A stretch of DNA of 64,000 nt. It comes from Rhodocyclaceae bacterium. Lineage in GTDB: Bacteria; Pseudomonadota; Gammaproteobacteria; Burkholderiales; Rhodocyclaceae. Where the stretch lies: contig JACFMQ010000002.1 of assembly GCA_019455325.1 (NCBI GenBank), forward strand, positions 269,353 through 333,352. The letters are read 5' to 3'. A program made the position numbers and the translations under genes. The notes below the pieces were generated by a model. That model searched no databases. It was given only the letters and a program-made list of their open reading frames with translations, and had not been told where the DNA came from. Each line of letters begins with the position of its first letter. The stretch's first letter is position 1. Below, one piece after another: positions 30,042 to 39,503 of this stretch.

Positions 30042-30719
30042 TCAGAGCCGCCCCCGTTCGGCCAGCGACAGCGGCGGCATCGCGCCGGCGACGATGAAGT
30101 GGTCGAGCAGGCGCACGTCGACCAGCGCCAGCGCCTCCTTCAGCGCGCGCGTCAGCGCCTCGTCGGCGGCCGAGGGCTCGGTGACGCCGGACGGATGGTT
30201 GTGCGCGAGGATCACCGCCGCGGCGTTGTGCACGAGCGCCCGCTTGATCACCTCGCGCGGATAGACCGAGGTCTGCGTCAGCGTGCCGCGGAAGAGTTCC
30301 TCGCTGACGATCAGCCGGTGCCGCGCGTCCAGCCAGAGGGCGACGAAGACCTCGTGCGGCAGGCCGGCGAGCAACAGGTGCAGGTAGTCGCGCACGGCCT
30401 GCGGCGAGGAAAGCGACTCGCGCGCCGACAGCCGCTCGCCGAGCGCGCGCCGCGCCATTTCCAGAATGGCCTGCAGTTGCGCGTATTTGGCCTCGCCCAT
30501 GCCGGGCACGGCGGCGAACTCCACCAGCGGCGCGGAGAACAGGCGGTTGAGGCTGCCGAAGCGGGTGATCAGCTCGCGCCCGAGGTCGACCGCGCTCACC
30601 CCCTTCATGCCGACGCGCAGGAAGATGGCCAGCAGTTCGGCGTCGGACAGGGCGCCGGCCCCCTGCGCCAGCAGCCGCTCGCGCGGACGCTCGTCCGCCG
30701 GCCAGTCGGTGATCGCCAT
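30042..30719 (-). CDS. radC: RadC-family JAB-domain protein
   Basis: 225 residues. An N-terminal helix-hairpin-helix region ([28 protein letters not shown]) is followed by a JAB/MPN metalloprotease-like domain with the HxH...D motif ([17 protein letters not shown]). Once called a DNA repair protein, it has no settled molecular role. It is divergent from coaBC, an order common in Proteobacteria. Start at the ATG at 30719 ([17 protein letters not shown]). Confidence 0.95.
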   Translation of the reverse strand: MAITDWPADERPRERLLAQGAGALSDAELLAIFLRVGMKGVSAVDLGRELITRFGSLNRLFSAPLVEFAAVPGMGEAKYAQLQAILEMARRALGERLSARESLSSPQAVRDYLHLLLAGLPHEVFVALWLDARHRLIVSEELFRGTLTQTSVYPREVIKRALVHNAAAVILAHNHPSGVTEPSAADEALTRALKEALALVDVRLLDHFIVAGAMPPLSLAERGRL

Positions 30720-30734
30720 GCCGTACCCCCTCAC

Positions 30735-30760
30735 GTACAATTGGTCGAAATGCATTGTAC
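30735..30760. promoter_or_regulatory. Symmetric divergent promoter between radC and coaBC
   Basis: GTACAAT (30735-30741) and ATTGTAC (30754-30760) form an inverted repeat. Each arm holds a TACAAT -10 hexamer, one per strand, so a single palindrome carries the -10 boxes of both genes. This implies overlapping, possibly competing, transcription starts. Confidence 0.5.
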
Positions 30761-30764
30761 GAAT

Positions 30765-31991
30765 ATGACCATGGAATTGAAAGACAAGCACATCGTCCTC
30801 GGCGTCAGCGGCGGCATCGCCGCCTACAAGGCGGCCGAGCTGACCCGGCTGCTGGTCAAGGCCGGCGCCGCCGTGCAGGTGGTGATGACCGAGGGCGCGA
30901 CGCATTTCGTGACGCCGGTGACCTTCCAGGCGCTCTCGGGCCGCACGGTGTTCACCGACCAGTGGGACGGCCGCGTCGCCAACAACATGGCGCACATCGA
31001 CCTCTCGCGCGAAGCCGACCTGATCCTCGTCGCGCCAGCCTCGGCCGATTTCCTCGCCAAGGTCGCGCACGGGCTGGCCGACGACCTGCTGACGACCCTG
31101 GTCCTCGCCCGGCCCCGCGCCGGCACCGACGGCGCGGTTCAGGACTGCCCGCTGCTCGTCGCGCCGGCGATGAACCGGCAGATGTGGGAAAACCCGGCGA
31201 CGCGGCGCAACGCGGCGACGCTCGCCGCCGACGGCGTGACGCTGCTCGGCCCGGGCTGCGGCGAGCAGGCCTGCGGCGAGACCGGCGACGGCCGCATGCT
31301 CGAGCCGGAAGAGATCGTCGAGGACCTGATCGCCTTCCTGCAGCCCAAGGCGCTCGCCGGCAAAAAGGTGCTGATCACCGCCGGCCCGACCTTCGAGGCG
31401 ATCGACCCGGTGCGCGGCATCACCAACCTGTCGTCCGGCCGCATGGGCTTCGCCGTCGCCCGCGCCGCGCGCGAGGCCGGCGCCGAGGTGACGCTGGTCA
31501 GCGGCCCGGTGAGCCTGCCGACGCCGCGCGGCGTGACGCGCATCGACGTCGCCGGCGCGCTGGCGATGCACGCGGCGGTGATGGCGCGCGCCGCCGCGCA
31601 GGACGTCTTCGTCGGCGTCGCCGCCGTCGCCGACTACCGGCCGAAGGCCGCCGCCGAGCACAAGATCAAGAAGGTCGACGGCGCGCCGCCGGCCATCGAA
31701 CTCGTCGAGAACCCGGACATCCTCGCCGAAGTCGCGGCGCTGCCGAAGCCGCCGCTGTGCGTCGGCTTCGCCGCCGAGAGCCGCAACCTCGCCGAATACG
31801 CGCAGCAGAAACGCGAGAGGAAGAAGATTCCGCTGATCGCCGGCAACCTGATCCAGCACGGCTTCGGCGGCGAGGACAACACCCTGGTCCTGTTCGACGC
31901 GCGCGGGCAGACGCCGCTGCCGCCGGGGCCGAAATCCGAACTCGCGCGCGCGCTGATCCGCCACATCGCCGGCCTGCTCGAGCGCCGGTGA
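30765..31991 (+). CDS. coaBC: Bifunctional phosphopantothenoylcysteine decarboxylase/synthetase
   Basis: 408 residues from the ATG at 30765; an in-frame ATG at 30750 lies so close to the -10 box that it would give an almost leaderless message. CoaC part: HIDL with the active-site His, APAMNRQMW with the Asn, and [15 protein letters not shown] with the Cys. CoaB part: [25 protein letters not shown] and the [14 protein letters not shown] segment. It makes 4'-phosphopantetheine in coenzyme A synthesis. dut follows after 71 bases, the usual partner. Confidence 0.97.
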   Translation: MTMELKDKHIVLGVSGGIAAYKAAELTRLLVKAGAAVQVVMTEGATHFVTPVTFQALSGRTVFTDQWDGRVANNMAHIDLSREADLILVAPASADFLAKVAHGLADDLLTTLVLARPRAGTDGAVQDCPLLVAPAMNRQMWENPATRRNAATLAADGVTLLGPGCGEQACGETGDGRMLEPEEIVEDLIAFLQPKALAGKKVLITAGPTFEAIDPVRGITNLSSGRMGFAVARAAREAGAEVTLVSGPVSLPTPRGVTRIDVAGALAMHAAVMARAAAQDVFVGVAAVADYRPKAAAEHKIKKVDGAPPAIELVENPDILAEVAALPKPPLCVGFAAESRNLAEYAQQKRERKKIPLIAGNLIQHGFGGEDNTLVLFDARGQTPLPPGPKSELARALIRHIAGLLERR

Positions 31992-32062
31992 CCGGCGACG
32001 GGCGCCGCCGCGGCGCCCTCGCCCTCTCCAACCCCGCCAAAAGCCAACCGGAGGAAATCCGC

Positions 32063-32512
32063 ATGCACCGAATCGACGTCCGTCTCCTCGACACGCGCCT
32101 CAAGGACAATCCGCCGCACTACGCCACGCCCGGCGCCGCCGGCCTCGACCTGCGCGCCTGCGTCGAGGCGCCGGTGAAGATCCATCCCGGCGAAACGATG
32201 CTGGTGCCGACCGGCATCGCCATCCACCTCGCCGACCCCGGCCTGGCGGCGATGATCCTGCCGCGCTCCGGGCTCGGCCACAAGCACGGCATCGTGCTCG
32301 GCAACCTGGTCGGCCTGATCGACTCCGACTACCAGGGCGAGATCATGGTATCGACGTGGAACCGCGGCCGGGAGTCGTTCACGCTGAACCCGCTCGACCG
32401 GCTGGCGCAACTGGTCGTCGTGCCGGTGCTGCAGGTGGCCTTCAACGTCGTCGACGAGTTCGTCGAAAGCGACCGCGGCGCCGGCGGCTTCGGCAGCACC
32501 GGCAAGGCCTGA
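32063..32512 (+). CDS. dut: Deoxyuridine 5'-triphosphate nucleotidohydrolase (dUTPase)
   Basis: 149 residues, full length. All five trimeric dUTPase motifs are visible: [35 protein letters not shown] and the C-terminal [10 protein letters not shown]. It hydrolyses dUTP to dUMP, keeping uracil out of DNA and feeding dTMP synthesis. The ATG has a good site (GGAGG). It follows coaBC and ends five bases from the convergent dsbB. Confidence 0.97.
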   Translation: MHRIDVRLLDTRLKDNPPHYATPGAAGLDLRACVEAPVKIHPGETMLVPTGIAIHLADPGLAAMILPRSGLGHKHGIVLGNLVGLIDSDYQGEIMVSTWNRGRESFTLNPLDRLAQLVVVPVLQVAFNVVDEFVESDRGAGGFGSTGKA

Positions 32513-32516
32513 GCCG

Positions 32517-33023
32517 TCAGCGGAAGCGGTAGCGCCGGAAGCGCCGCGACAGGGCGACCCACGCCCCGGCGACGAGGAAGGCGAGGAAACAGGGAATCGA
32601 CCAGTTGGCCATCGTCAGGCCGAGGATCGATTCCTTGCTGGTGCAGAAGCCGGTGGCCATGAACATGAACGGCCACTGCATACCCAGCCACTCCACCAGC
32701 CGCTCGATCGGGCTCATCTCGCCGTAGCCGCACTGCACGGCCAGCTCGGGATAGAGCTGCATCCAGCTCTGGTAGCCGGCGGTGGCGATGCCGGCGGCGG
32801 CGGTGGCGGCGATCAGCAGCCCCCAGGTCCGGCGCGCGCCCGGCGCAGCGACGCCGCACAGCGCCCAGAAGGCGAGCAGCAGATAGAGAACGCGCTGGAA
32901 GATGCACAGCGGGCAGGGATTCAAGCGCATCAGTTCGCCGATGACCAGGCCGGCGGCGACGAGGCCGGCGGCAGCGAGGGCGATCAGCGCGAAGACGGCG
33001 CGCGGGGTGTTCGGCAGGGTCAT
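32517..33023 (-). CDS. dsbB: Disulfide bond formation protein B
   Basis: 168 residues with four membrane helices. The first periplasmic loop has the CPLC pair (Cys37, Cys40) and the second loop has two more cysteines (VQCGYGE and TGFCTSKES), as needed to reoxidise DsbA and pass electrons to quinone. Start at the ATG at 33023 (MTLPNTPRAVFALIALAAAG), which gives a normal-length protein; longer in-frame starts were rejected. Confidence 0.95.
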   Translation of the reverse strand: MTLPNTPRAVFALIALAAAGLVAAGLVIGELMRLNPCPLCIFQRVLYLLLAFWALCGVAAPGARRTWGLLIAATAAAGIATAGYQSWMQLYPELAVQCGYGEMSPIERLVEWLGMQWPFMFMATGFCTSKESILGLTMANWSIPCFLAFLVAGAWVALSRRFRRYRFR

Positions 33024-33277
33024 GTCGGGCAGCGGCGCCGTGGCGCAAAAGTCGTTCGAACTGGCGGATGCCGGAAGCTTCGGCGGCCGGCCCGGTCCCG
33101 CAGGCCGGCGGCCGATCCTTGCGCGCATCGGATGCTCGATTCTACGGCAAGGGGGCGCCGCCCGCATTGGTGCGACGCAACAGTACACCAGAAACAATCT
33201 TGCTACACTCCATCCCAACGACAAGAGCGAGAGACCACTTTCGCCGCATTCATTCCCGACGTACCAGGAGATTGCAC

Positions 33278-35428
33278 TTGAACCGCACGTCCAAGGGCGC
33301 CGCCGCGCGCACCCCGGGCGACCCGGCGGCGCGCCTGCTCGCGCTGCTCGGCGCATGCACGGAGCGGCGCACGCGCGCCGCCGACATCGGCTCGCTGGTC
33401 GAGGGCGTCTGCAACGCCCTCGTCGACATCGGCAACTACGCGGTCGCCGCCGTCCGCCTGGCCGACGGCGACGACGGCGAATCCCTGCGCATCCTGCGCG
33501 CCGCCGAACATCGTCCGCTGCTCTGGTCGGAGCTGGAACATCTCGACGGGCACCCCCTCACGCTGCCGCTCGACGGCGGCGGCCACAGCATCGGCGAACT
33601 GCGCGTGCTGCGCCGCGACGGCGACTTCGGCGAAGCCGAGACGCACGCGCTGCAGGCGCTCGCCGCCGACCTCGCCTTCAGCGCCGAGGCGATCCGCGCG
33701 AAGAACGCGCAGCGCCGGCTCGACGAGCAGTTGCGCCAGTTGTCGCGGGCGCTGGAGTCCAGTTCGAACGGCGTGATGATCACTTCCTCGACGCAGCTCG
33801 ACCATCCGATCGTCTACGTGAACCCCGCCTTCGAGCGCATCACCGGCTACAGCGCGGCCGAGGCCGTCGGCAGCAGCGGCCGCTTCCTGGTCCGCGACGA
33901 TCTGGCGCAGAAGGGCCTGAGCGAAATCCGCGCCGCGCTGCGCGAGCGCCGCGAGGGATACACCGTCCTGCGCAACTACCGCAAGAACGGCCAGATGTTC
34001 TGGAACGAGCTGTCGATCGCGCCGGTGCGCGACGAGAGCGGCGAGATCACGACACACTTCGTCAGCATCATCAACGACGTCAGCGAACGCATCGCCTACG
34101 AGCAGCAGCTCGAATACCACGCGACGCACGACGCGCTCACCGGGCTGGCCAACCGCAACCTGCTGCACGACCGGATCAACCAGTCGATCCTGCAGGCCAA
34201 GCACGCCGGCAAGCTGGTCGGCGTGCTGCTGCTCGACCTCGACCGCTTCAAGCTGATCAACGACGGCTTCGGTCACGCGCCGGCCGACAACCTGCTGAAG
34301 ACCGTGGCCGAGCGCCTCGGCCGCTGCGTGCGCGAGACCGACACCGTCGCCCGCCTGGGCGGCGACGAGTTCGTCGTCGTCGCCGGCAACATCGACGACC
34401 CGGACAACCTCGCCGGCATCGCCGCCAAGGTCCTGCGCCAGCTCGCGCAGCCGCTCGACGTCGAGGGCAAGGAGGTGTTCGTCACCGCCTCGATCGGCAT
34501 CGCCACCTACCCGCGCGACGGTGAACACGGCGAGAGCCTGCTCAGGAACGCCGACGTCGCCATGTACCGGGTCAAGGAGCACGGCCGCAACAGCTACCGC
34601 TTCTACACGCCGGAGATGAACCACATGGCGCTCGACCGCCTGGACATGGAAGGCAACCTGCGCCGCGCGCTGGAACGCGACGAGATCACCGTCTTCTTCC
34701 AGCCGATCCTGTCGCTGGCCAGCGGCCGCATCATCGGCGCCGAGGCGCTGGCGCGCTGGAACCACCCGCGCATCGGCATGATCCACCCGCCCGAGTTCAT
34801 CCCGCTGGCCGAGGAGACCGGGCTCATCATCCCGCTCGGCGAGCGCGTGCTGCGCCTCGTCTGCGCGCAGATCGCCGCCTGGCAGGCGGCGGAGATGCCG
34901 CCGCTGCGCGTCGCCATCAACATCTCGGCGCGGCAGTTCCGGCAGGACGACCTGCCGCGCCTGGTCGGCCGCGTGCTCGAAGAGACCGGCGTCGGCGGCG
35001 AGTCGCTGGAGCTGGAGCTGACCGAGAGCATGGTCATGCACGACGTCGACAACGCGATCAGCATGCTGCGCGACCTCAAGCAGCTCGGCGTCGACCTCTC
35101 GCTCGACGACTTCGGCACCGGCTATTCCAGCCTCTCCTACCTGAAGCGCTTCCCCATCGACGTGCTGAAGATCGACCGCTCGTTCGTCCGCGACATCGAC
35201 AGCGAGGCCGACGACGCGGCCATCGCGCGCGCCGTCATCGCCATGGCGCACAGCCTCGGCCTGCGCGTCATCGCCGAGGGCGTCGAATCCGAGGCGCAGC
35301 TCGAACTGCTGCGCAAGTACGACTGCGACGCCTTCCAGGGCTTCCTCTTCAGCCGCGCGGTGCCGGCCGAGGAATTCGCGCTGCTCGTGCGCAGCGGCCG
35401 CACGCAGCCGCCGGGAGCGGCGCAATGA
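33278..35428 (+). CDS. PAS-GGDEF-EAL protein, c-di-GMP turnover
   Basis: 716 residues from a TTG start at 33278, chosen because CAGGAG lies seven bases upstream and an extended -10 (TGCTACACT) lies about 70 bases upstream. An ATG at 33068 would begin before that promoter. The order is a GAF-like N-terminal sensor (about 20-145), PAS (about 150-270), GGDEF with intact LGGDEFVVV (near 360), and EAL with GAEALARWNHP (near 488) and DDFGTGYSSL. Both catalytic domains look intact, so it may make and break c-di-GMP. No membrane segment. A small gene overlaps its stop in an ATGA. Confidence 0.92.
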   Translation: MNRTSKGAAARTPGDPAARLLALLGACTERRTRAADIGSLVEGVCNALVDIGNYAVAAVRLADGDDGESLRILRAAEHRPLLWSELEHLDGHPLTLPLDGGGHSIGELRVLRRDGDFGEAETHALQALAADLAFSAEAIRAKNAQRRLDEQLRQLSRALESSSNGVMITSSTQLDHPIVYVNPAFERITGYSAAEAVGSSGRFLVRDDLAQKGLSEIRAALRERREGYTVLRNYRKNGQMFWNELSIAPVRDESGEITTHFVSIINDVSERIAYEQQLEYHATHDALTGLANRNLLHDRINQSILQAKHAGKLVGVLLLDLDRFKLINDGFGHAPADNLLKTVAERLGRCVRETDTVARLGGDEFVVVAGNIDDPDNLAGIAAKVLRQLAQPLDVEGKEVFVTASIGIATYPRDGEHGESLLRNADVAMYRVKEHGRNSYRFYTPEMNHMALDRLDMEGNLRRALERDEITVFFQPILSLASGRIIGAEALARWNHPRIGMIHPPEFIPLAEETGLIIPLGERVLRLVCAQIAAWQAAEMPPLRVAINISARQFRQDDLPRLVGRVLEETGVGGESLELELTESMVMHDVDNAISMLRDLKQLGVDLSLDDFGTGYSSLSYLKRFPIDVLKIDRSFVRDIDSEADDAAIARAVIAMAHSLGLRVIAEGVESEAQLELLRKYDCDAFQGFLFSRAVPAEEFALLVRSGRTQPPGAAQ

Positions 35429-35673
35429 AGCGCCGGCTCGCGCTGCGGCGCGTGACGCGCGAGGATCTGGCGCAGCACCTGCGCGAAGCCGAGGTGACGG
35501 CCGCCGAAGCGATCGGCGAGACCAGCGTCTACCACTGCCTGGGCAAGGCCGGCGAATCCGTCGCCGTCGCCCTGCCGGGCGAGAGCGGGCTGATCGTCGA
35601 GATCCAGGCCGCCTCGCCGCCGCCCGAACGGCGGCGCCGCAAACGCGCCGCCGCGCCGCCGCCGGCGGAGTAG
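35425..35673 (+). CDS. Small basic protein coupled to the GGDEF-EAL gene
   Basis: 82 residues, overlapping the stop of the GGDEF-EAL gene by four bases, hence likely co-translated. The N-terminal part (TREDLAQHLREAEVTAAEAIGE) is helical. The C-terminus is an Arg/Lys/Pro/Ala tail. Not a family I recognise. It could be a small partner of the c-di-GMP enzyme; there is no direct evidence beyond the overlap. Confidence 0.6.
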   Translation: MKRRLALRRVTREDLAQHLREAEVTAAEAIGETSVYHCLGKAGESVAVALPGESGLIVEIQAASPPPERRRRKRAAAPPPAE

Positions 35674-35717
35674 CGGCCCGCCGCGGCGCCGGCTTTTCCG
35701 CGGCCCGGCAAAGCCGC

Positions 35718-35723
35718 TATGAT
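35718..35723 (+). promoter_or_regulatory. -10 box immediately before the rstA-like gene
   Basis: TATGAT ends seven bases before the ATG at 35730, which would put the transcription start at or next to the start codon. No ribosome site is seen between, so the message may be leaderless. The -35 (TTTCCG at 17 bases) is weak. Confidence 0.45.
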
Positions 35724-35729
35724 TGCGCG

Positions 35730-36434
35730 ATGAACGCCCGCATCCTTCTCGTCGAGGACGACGACCGCCTGGCCGAACTGACGGCCGAATACCTGCGCAA
35801 GAACGGCTTCGAGGTCGACATCGAGGCGCGCGGCGACGCCGCCGGCGCCCGCATCCTCGAAGGCCGCCCCGACCTCGTCGTGCTCGACATCATGCTGCCC
35901 GGCCTCGACGGCTTCGCCGTCTGCCGCGCCGTGCGCCCGCACTACGACGGCATCATCCTGATGCTCACCGCGCGCGACGAGGACATCGACCAGATCCTCG
36001 GCCTCGAACTCGGCGCCGACGACTACATCACCAAGCCGGTGCCGCCGCGCCTGCTGCTCGCCCGCATCAAGGCCCTGCTGCGTCGGGCGCCGCCCGCCGG
36101 CGGCGAGGACGGCGCCGAAGGCGACTCGCTGACCTTCGGCAACTTCCGCATCAGCCAGCAGACGCGCAACGCGACGCTGGCCGGCGAGCCGATCGACCTG
36201 ACCACCGCCGAGTTCGACCTGCTCTGGCTGCTCGCCCGCCACGCCGGCAGCATCCTGTCGCGCGACGACCTGCTGCAGCAACTGCGAGGCATCGGCTTCG
36301 ACGGGCTCGACCGCTCGATCGATGCGCGCATCTCGCGGCTCAGGAAGAAGCTCAACGACGACCCGGACAACCCGACGCGCATCAAGACCGTGCGCGGCAA
36401 GGGCTACCTCTTCTCGCGGCATGACTGGCAGTAG
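35730..36434 (+). CDS. rstA: Response regulator, OmpR family, RstA-like
   Basis: 234 residues. Receiver domain with the phospho-acceptor Asp in VVLDIMLPGLDG (near 54) and the Lys in DYITKPVPPRL, the latter being typical of RstA. The C-terminal winged helix is complete (LTTAEFDLLWLLARHAGSILSRDDLLQQLRG ... IDARISRLRKKL). It overlaps the kinase gene by 14 bases. An RstA-like site lies just after the operon. Confidence 0.93.
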   Translation: MNARILLVEDDDRLAELTAEYLRKNGFEVDIEARGDAAGARILEGRPDLVVLDIMLPGLDGFAVCRAVRPHYDGIILMLTARDEDIDQILGLELGADDYITKPVPPRLLLARIKALLRRAPPAGGEDGAEGDSLTFGNFRISQQTRNATLAGEPIDLTTAEFDLLWLLARHAGSILSRDDLLQQLRGIGFDGLDRSIDARISRLRKKLNDDPDNPTRIKTVRGKGYLFSRHDWQ

Positions 36435-37818
36435 CCCGCCCGGCGCTTCCGCGCCGAAGCGCCGCTCCATCCTGCCGGCGGGGCGCTACCGGTTCTCGCG
36501 GCTGTTCTTCAACTTCTACCTGCTGACGATGGGCTCCTTCGTGGCCATCGCCATCGTCGCCGACTTCGTCATCTCCACCGCGCTGCGCGACATCTCCGAC
36601 GACTACACGCGGCGCTTCATGCAGGGCACGGTGGCGATGATCGAGGAAGACCTCTTCCGCCAGCGCCGCGGCGAATGGACGAAGCGCATCCGGACCCTCG
36701 GCGAACGCTTCAACTACAAGCTCGACATCGCCGAGCGCCACGACATCCGCCTGCCGCCGGCGCAGGGCGTCAAGCTCGACGCCGGCGAACTGGCGATCAG
36801 CGCCGACGGCGAGATCGTCTACCACCGGCTGAAGAACACCGCGCAGATCCTCGTCATCGGCCCGCTGTCGCCCGACCGCGACCCGGACAACCGGCGCTTC
36901 TTCACGCTGGAAATGCGCGTCCGCCTGCTCACCTGGGGGCTGATCGGCCTCTTCCTCGCGGTCGCCGTCTGGTTCTGGCTGCGCCCGGTGTGGCGCGACC
37001 TGGAGGCGCTGCGGCAGACGGCGCGCGCGCTCGGCGAAGGCGACTTCGGCGCGCGCGCGCCGGCCGCCCGCAACATCGCCTTCGAGCTGCTCGCCGAGAC
37101 GCTGAACGCCATGGCCGAGCGCGTGCAGCGGCTGATCGCCACGCAGCGCGAGCTGGCCAGCGCCATCTCGCACGAGCTGCGCACGCCGATCGCGCGCCTG
37201 CGCTTCGCCCTCGAAATGCTCGCCGAGACCGACGACGCGGCCGAGCGCGAACGGCTCTGGCAGATGATGGAGGAAGACCTCGACGAGCTCGACAACCTGA
37301 TCGACTCCAGCCTCACCTACGCCCGCTTCGAGCGCGAGCAGCCGGAACTGCACCTCGCCGCCACCGACCTGCGCGCCTGGCTGGAAACGCAGATCGAGGA
37401 CATCCGGCCGCTCGCCGGCAAGCTGGCGCTGAGCTTCGACGCCGACCGCCTGCCGGCGGCGCTGCGCGTCGAGCTCGACCGCAAGACCATGCCCTTCGCC
37501 GTACGCAACCTGCTGCGCAACGCGATCAAGTACGCGCAGTCGCGCATCGCCGTCTCCGCCGGGCTGGTCGACGGGCGCGTGCGCATCGACGTGGACGACG
37601 ACGGCATCGGCATCCCCGAGGCCGAGCGCGAGCGCGTGTTCTCCGCCTTCACCCGGCTGGACCGCTCGCGCGACCGCACCACCGGCGGCTATGGCCTCGG
37701 TCTCGCCATCGCCCGCCTCGTCCTCGAACTGCACGGCGGCAGCGCCACGGCCCACGCCTCGCCGCTCGGCGGCGCCCGCTTCACCCTCGAATGGCCCGCC
37801 CGGACGTCGCGTCCGTAG
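36421..37818 (+). CDS. rstB: Sensor histidine kinase, RstB-like
   Basis: 465 residues from the ATG at 36421. Two membrane helices (LFFNFYLLTMGSFVAIAIVADFVI and LLTWGLIGLFLAVAVWFWL) flank a short periplasmic sensor. A HAMP region, the His box (ASAISHELRTPIARLRFALEM) and the ATPase domain (LLRNAIKYA, DDDGIGIP, TTGGYGLGLAIARLV) follow. The short sensor and FNFYLLTMGSF start fit RstB. In enterobacteria RstAB responds to low Mg2+ and acid through PhoP; whether that holds here is unknown. Confidence 0.93.
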   Translation: MTGSSPPGASAPKRRSILPAGRYRFSRLFFNFYLLTMGSFVAIAIVADFVISTALRDISDDYTRRFMQGTVAMIEEDLFRQRRGEWTKRIRTLGERFNYKLDIAERHDIRLPPAQGVKLDAGELAISADGEIVYHRLKNTAQILVIGPLSPDRDPDNRRFFTLEMRVRLLTWGLIGLFLAVAVWFWLRPVWRDLEALRQTARALGEGDFGARAPAARNIAFELLAETLNAMAERVQRLIATQRELASAISHELRTPIARLRFALEMLAETDDAAERERLWQMMEEDLDELDNLIDSSLTYARFEREQPELHLAATDLRAWLETQIEDIRPLAGKLALSFDADRLPAALRVELDRKTMPFAVRNLLRNAIKYAQSRIAVSAGLVDGRVRIDVDDDGIGIPEAERERVFSAFTRLDRSRDRTTGGYGLGLAIARLVLELHGGSATAHASPLGGARFTLEWPARTSRP

Positions 37819-37861
37819 GCGTCGGCGCCGCCCGCCGCGGCTTGCCGTCGGCATTTTTCCA

Positions 37862-37877
37862 GTAACAAAACGTTACA
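37862..37877 (+). promoter_or_regulatory. RstA-like box
   Basis: GTAACAAAACGTTACA. It agrees with the E. coli RstA consensus (TACAT-N-T-N-GTTACA) at nine of twelve defined positions and is also an inverted repeat. It lies about 63 bases upstream of the start predicted from a TAAGAT -10 (37921-37926), a normal position for an activator, and ahead of the 50-residue gene. Confidence 0.55.
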
Positions 37878-37968
37878 AAAGGCTTACCCAAGCGCAACAG
37901 ACGCTGCCATGGCGTTCGCCTAAGATGCAATCCATGACGCAAGCCAATGCTGCCAACGGAGACGCAAG

Positions 37969-38121
37969 GTGACCAACGAAATCCAGAAGATCCGCGACGA
38001 ATTCCTCGCCCAGGCCTATCGCTACCTGTTCGGCATGGCGGCCAACGGCAACGCCTTCCGCAGCCTGGGCATGCCGGTGCTGCAGCCGATCCCGGTACGC
38101 AGCCGCGACGGCCGGCACTGA
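37969..38121 (+). CDS. Small protein of 50 residues, probable RstA target
   Basis: GTG start with GGAGA eight bases upstream. The product (MTNEIQKIRDEFLAQAYRYL, then FGMAANGNAFRSLGMPVLQP, then IPVRSRDGRH) has a charged N-terminal helix and a Pro-rich tail. No signal peptide or metal motif. A -10 box and an RstA-like site lie upstream and a strong terminator downstream, so it looks like a complete monocistronic gene. I do not recognise the family. Confidence 0.6.
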   Translation: MTNEIQKIRDEFLAQAYRYLFGMAANGNAFRSLGMPVLQPIPVRSRDGRH

Positions 38122-38170
38122 CACGATCACCTCCCCCTGGGCCCATCTCCTCCGACTGATGGGTCACTTG

Positions 38171-38205
38171 ACCCGCGCCCTCCCCCGGCGCGGGTCTTTT
38201 CTTTT
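38171..38205 (+). terminator. Intrinsic terminator after the small gene
   Basis: ACCCGCGCC and GGCGCGGGT form a 9-bp stem around seven bases and are followed by CTTTTCTTTT. It ends at the convergent mscS-like gene. Confidence 0.92.
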
Positions 38206-39503
38206 CAGCTTCCCGCTTTTGCGCACGCCCCGGCCAGTTCGCCGGCGTTGAGCAGCCTGACCTCGCGCTGCGGGAAGGGGAACTCGATGCCGTGCTCGCG
38301 GAAGCTGCGCCAGATGGCCAGGTTGATGGCCGAGCGCGGGCCGCCGCTGCCGCTCTCCGGGTCGGCGATCCAGAAGCCGAGTTCGAGGTCGATGCCGTTG
38401 TCGCCGAAGGCCAGCAGCGCCGCCGCCGGCGCCGGATCGGCGAGCACGCGCGGCTGCGCGCGGGCCGCCTCGACCATCAGGCGCATCGCCAGTTCGAGGT
38501 CGGTGCTGTAGGCGACCGAGACGGTCAGCGAGGCGCGCACCTTGCTGTCGGTGTAGGTCTGGTTGCGGACGATGTTCGTCACCAGGTATTCGTTGGGCAC
38601 GATCACCTCGGTGCCGCCCGGCGTGCGCACGACGGTGTAGCGCGTGGTGATCCGCTTCACCTCGCCGGTGGTGGCGGCGTCGATGACGATGACGTTGCCG
38701 ATGCGGATCGAGCGGTCGAGCAGGATCATGAAGCCGGCGACGTAGTTCGAGGCGATGGTCTTCATGCCGAAGCCGAGGCCGACGGCGAAGGCGCCGCCGA
38801 AGACCGAGAGCGCGGTGACGTCGATGCCGGCCAGCGCCAGGCTGACGAGCAGCGCGATCACCGCCAGCACCGACTTGCCGGCGCGCGAGAGGACCGCGCG
38901 CACGCTGGAGTCGATGTTCTGGCTGCGCATCAGGCGGTGCTCCAGCCAGCCGGCGAACCACAGCGCGACGAAGACGGTGCCGAGCGCGGTGGCGGCGCCG
39001 TGCACGAGCAGCCAGAGGTCGAGCTTCTGCCGGCCGACCGAGAACTTGACCGACTCCAGCGCCTCGATCGTCGGCCCGGCCAGGCCGGTGAGATAGAGGG
39101 CGAAGCAGAACCAGACGACGCCGGCGATCAGCCGCCCGGAGGAGGCCAGCCAGCGGGCGTCCGGAAAGGCGTAGCGCAGCGGGAAGACGATCGCCCGCAA
39201 GAGCGCCAGCGACAGGAACAGCGGCACCGCCAGATCGAGCGCGCCGACCGGCATGTGCGGCCGCATGACGGCGCGCGCGAACAGGACCAGCAGCAGCGCC
39301 GAGAGCGGAAAGACCAGGCGGCGCAGGCCGAGCTCGCCGGCGCCCGGCGCTTCGCCGCCGGCGCCCGGGCGGTGGTGGAAGCGCCACTGCAGCCAGAGGG
39401 CGACGCCGACGCAGACGGCCAGCGCCAGCAACTGCCAGCCGACGCCCGGCTCGCTCAGCTCGCGCAGGAACTGCTGCGGCAGGTGCAGGAATCCCGCGTC
39501 CAT
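38205..39503 (-). CDS. Mechanosensitive ion channel, MscS family
   Basis: 432 residues. Several N-terminal membrane helices precede the conserved pore and MscS beta domain: SVFGGAFAVGLGFGMKTIASNYVAGFMILLDRSIRIGNVI, then VRTPGGTEVIVPNEYLVTNIVRN. It releases solutes on osmotic downshock. The ATG shares a base with the rsmB-like stop (TGATG), so it is translated from the same message. The helices before the pore are more numerous than in the smallest MscS. Confidence 0.92.
   Translation of the reverse strand: MDAGFLHLPQQFLRELSEPGVGWQLLALAVCVGVALWLQWRFHHRPGAGGEAPGAGELGLRRLVFPLSALLLVLFARAVMRPHMPVGALDLAVPLFLSLALLRAIVFPLRYAFPDARWLASSGRLIAGVVWFCFALYLTGLAGPTIEALESVKFSVGRQKLDLWLLVHGAATALGTVFVALWFAGWLEHRLMRSQNIDSSVRAVLSRAGKSVLAVIALLVSLALAGIDVTALSVFGGAFAVGLGFGMKTIASNYVAGFMILLDRSIRIGNVIVIDAATTGEVKRITTRYTVVRTPGGTEVIVPNEYLVTNIVRNQTYTDSKVRASLTVSVAYSTDLELAMRLMVEAARAQPRVLADPAPAAALLAFGDNGIDLELGFWIADPESGSGGPRSAINLAIWRSFREHGIEFPFPQREVRLLNAGELAGACAKAGS

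Noticed and set aside
33068..33277. ATG start for the GGDEF-EAL protein
   Set aside because: The added 70 residues are unlike any domain, start before the probable promoter and have no ribosome site; TTG 33278 has one.
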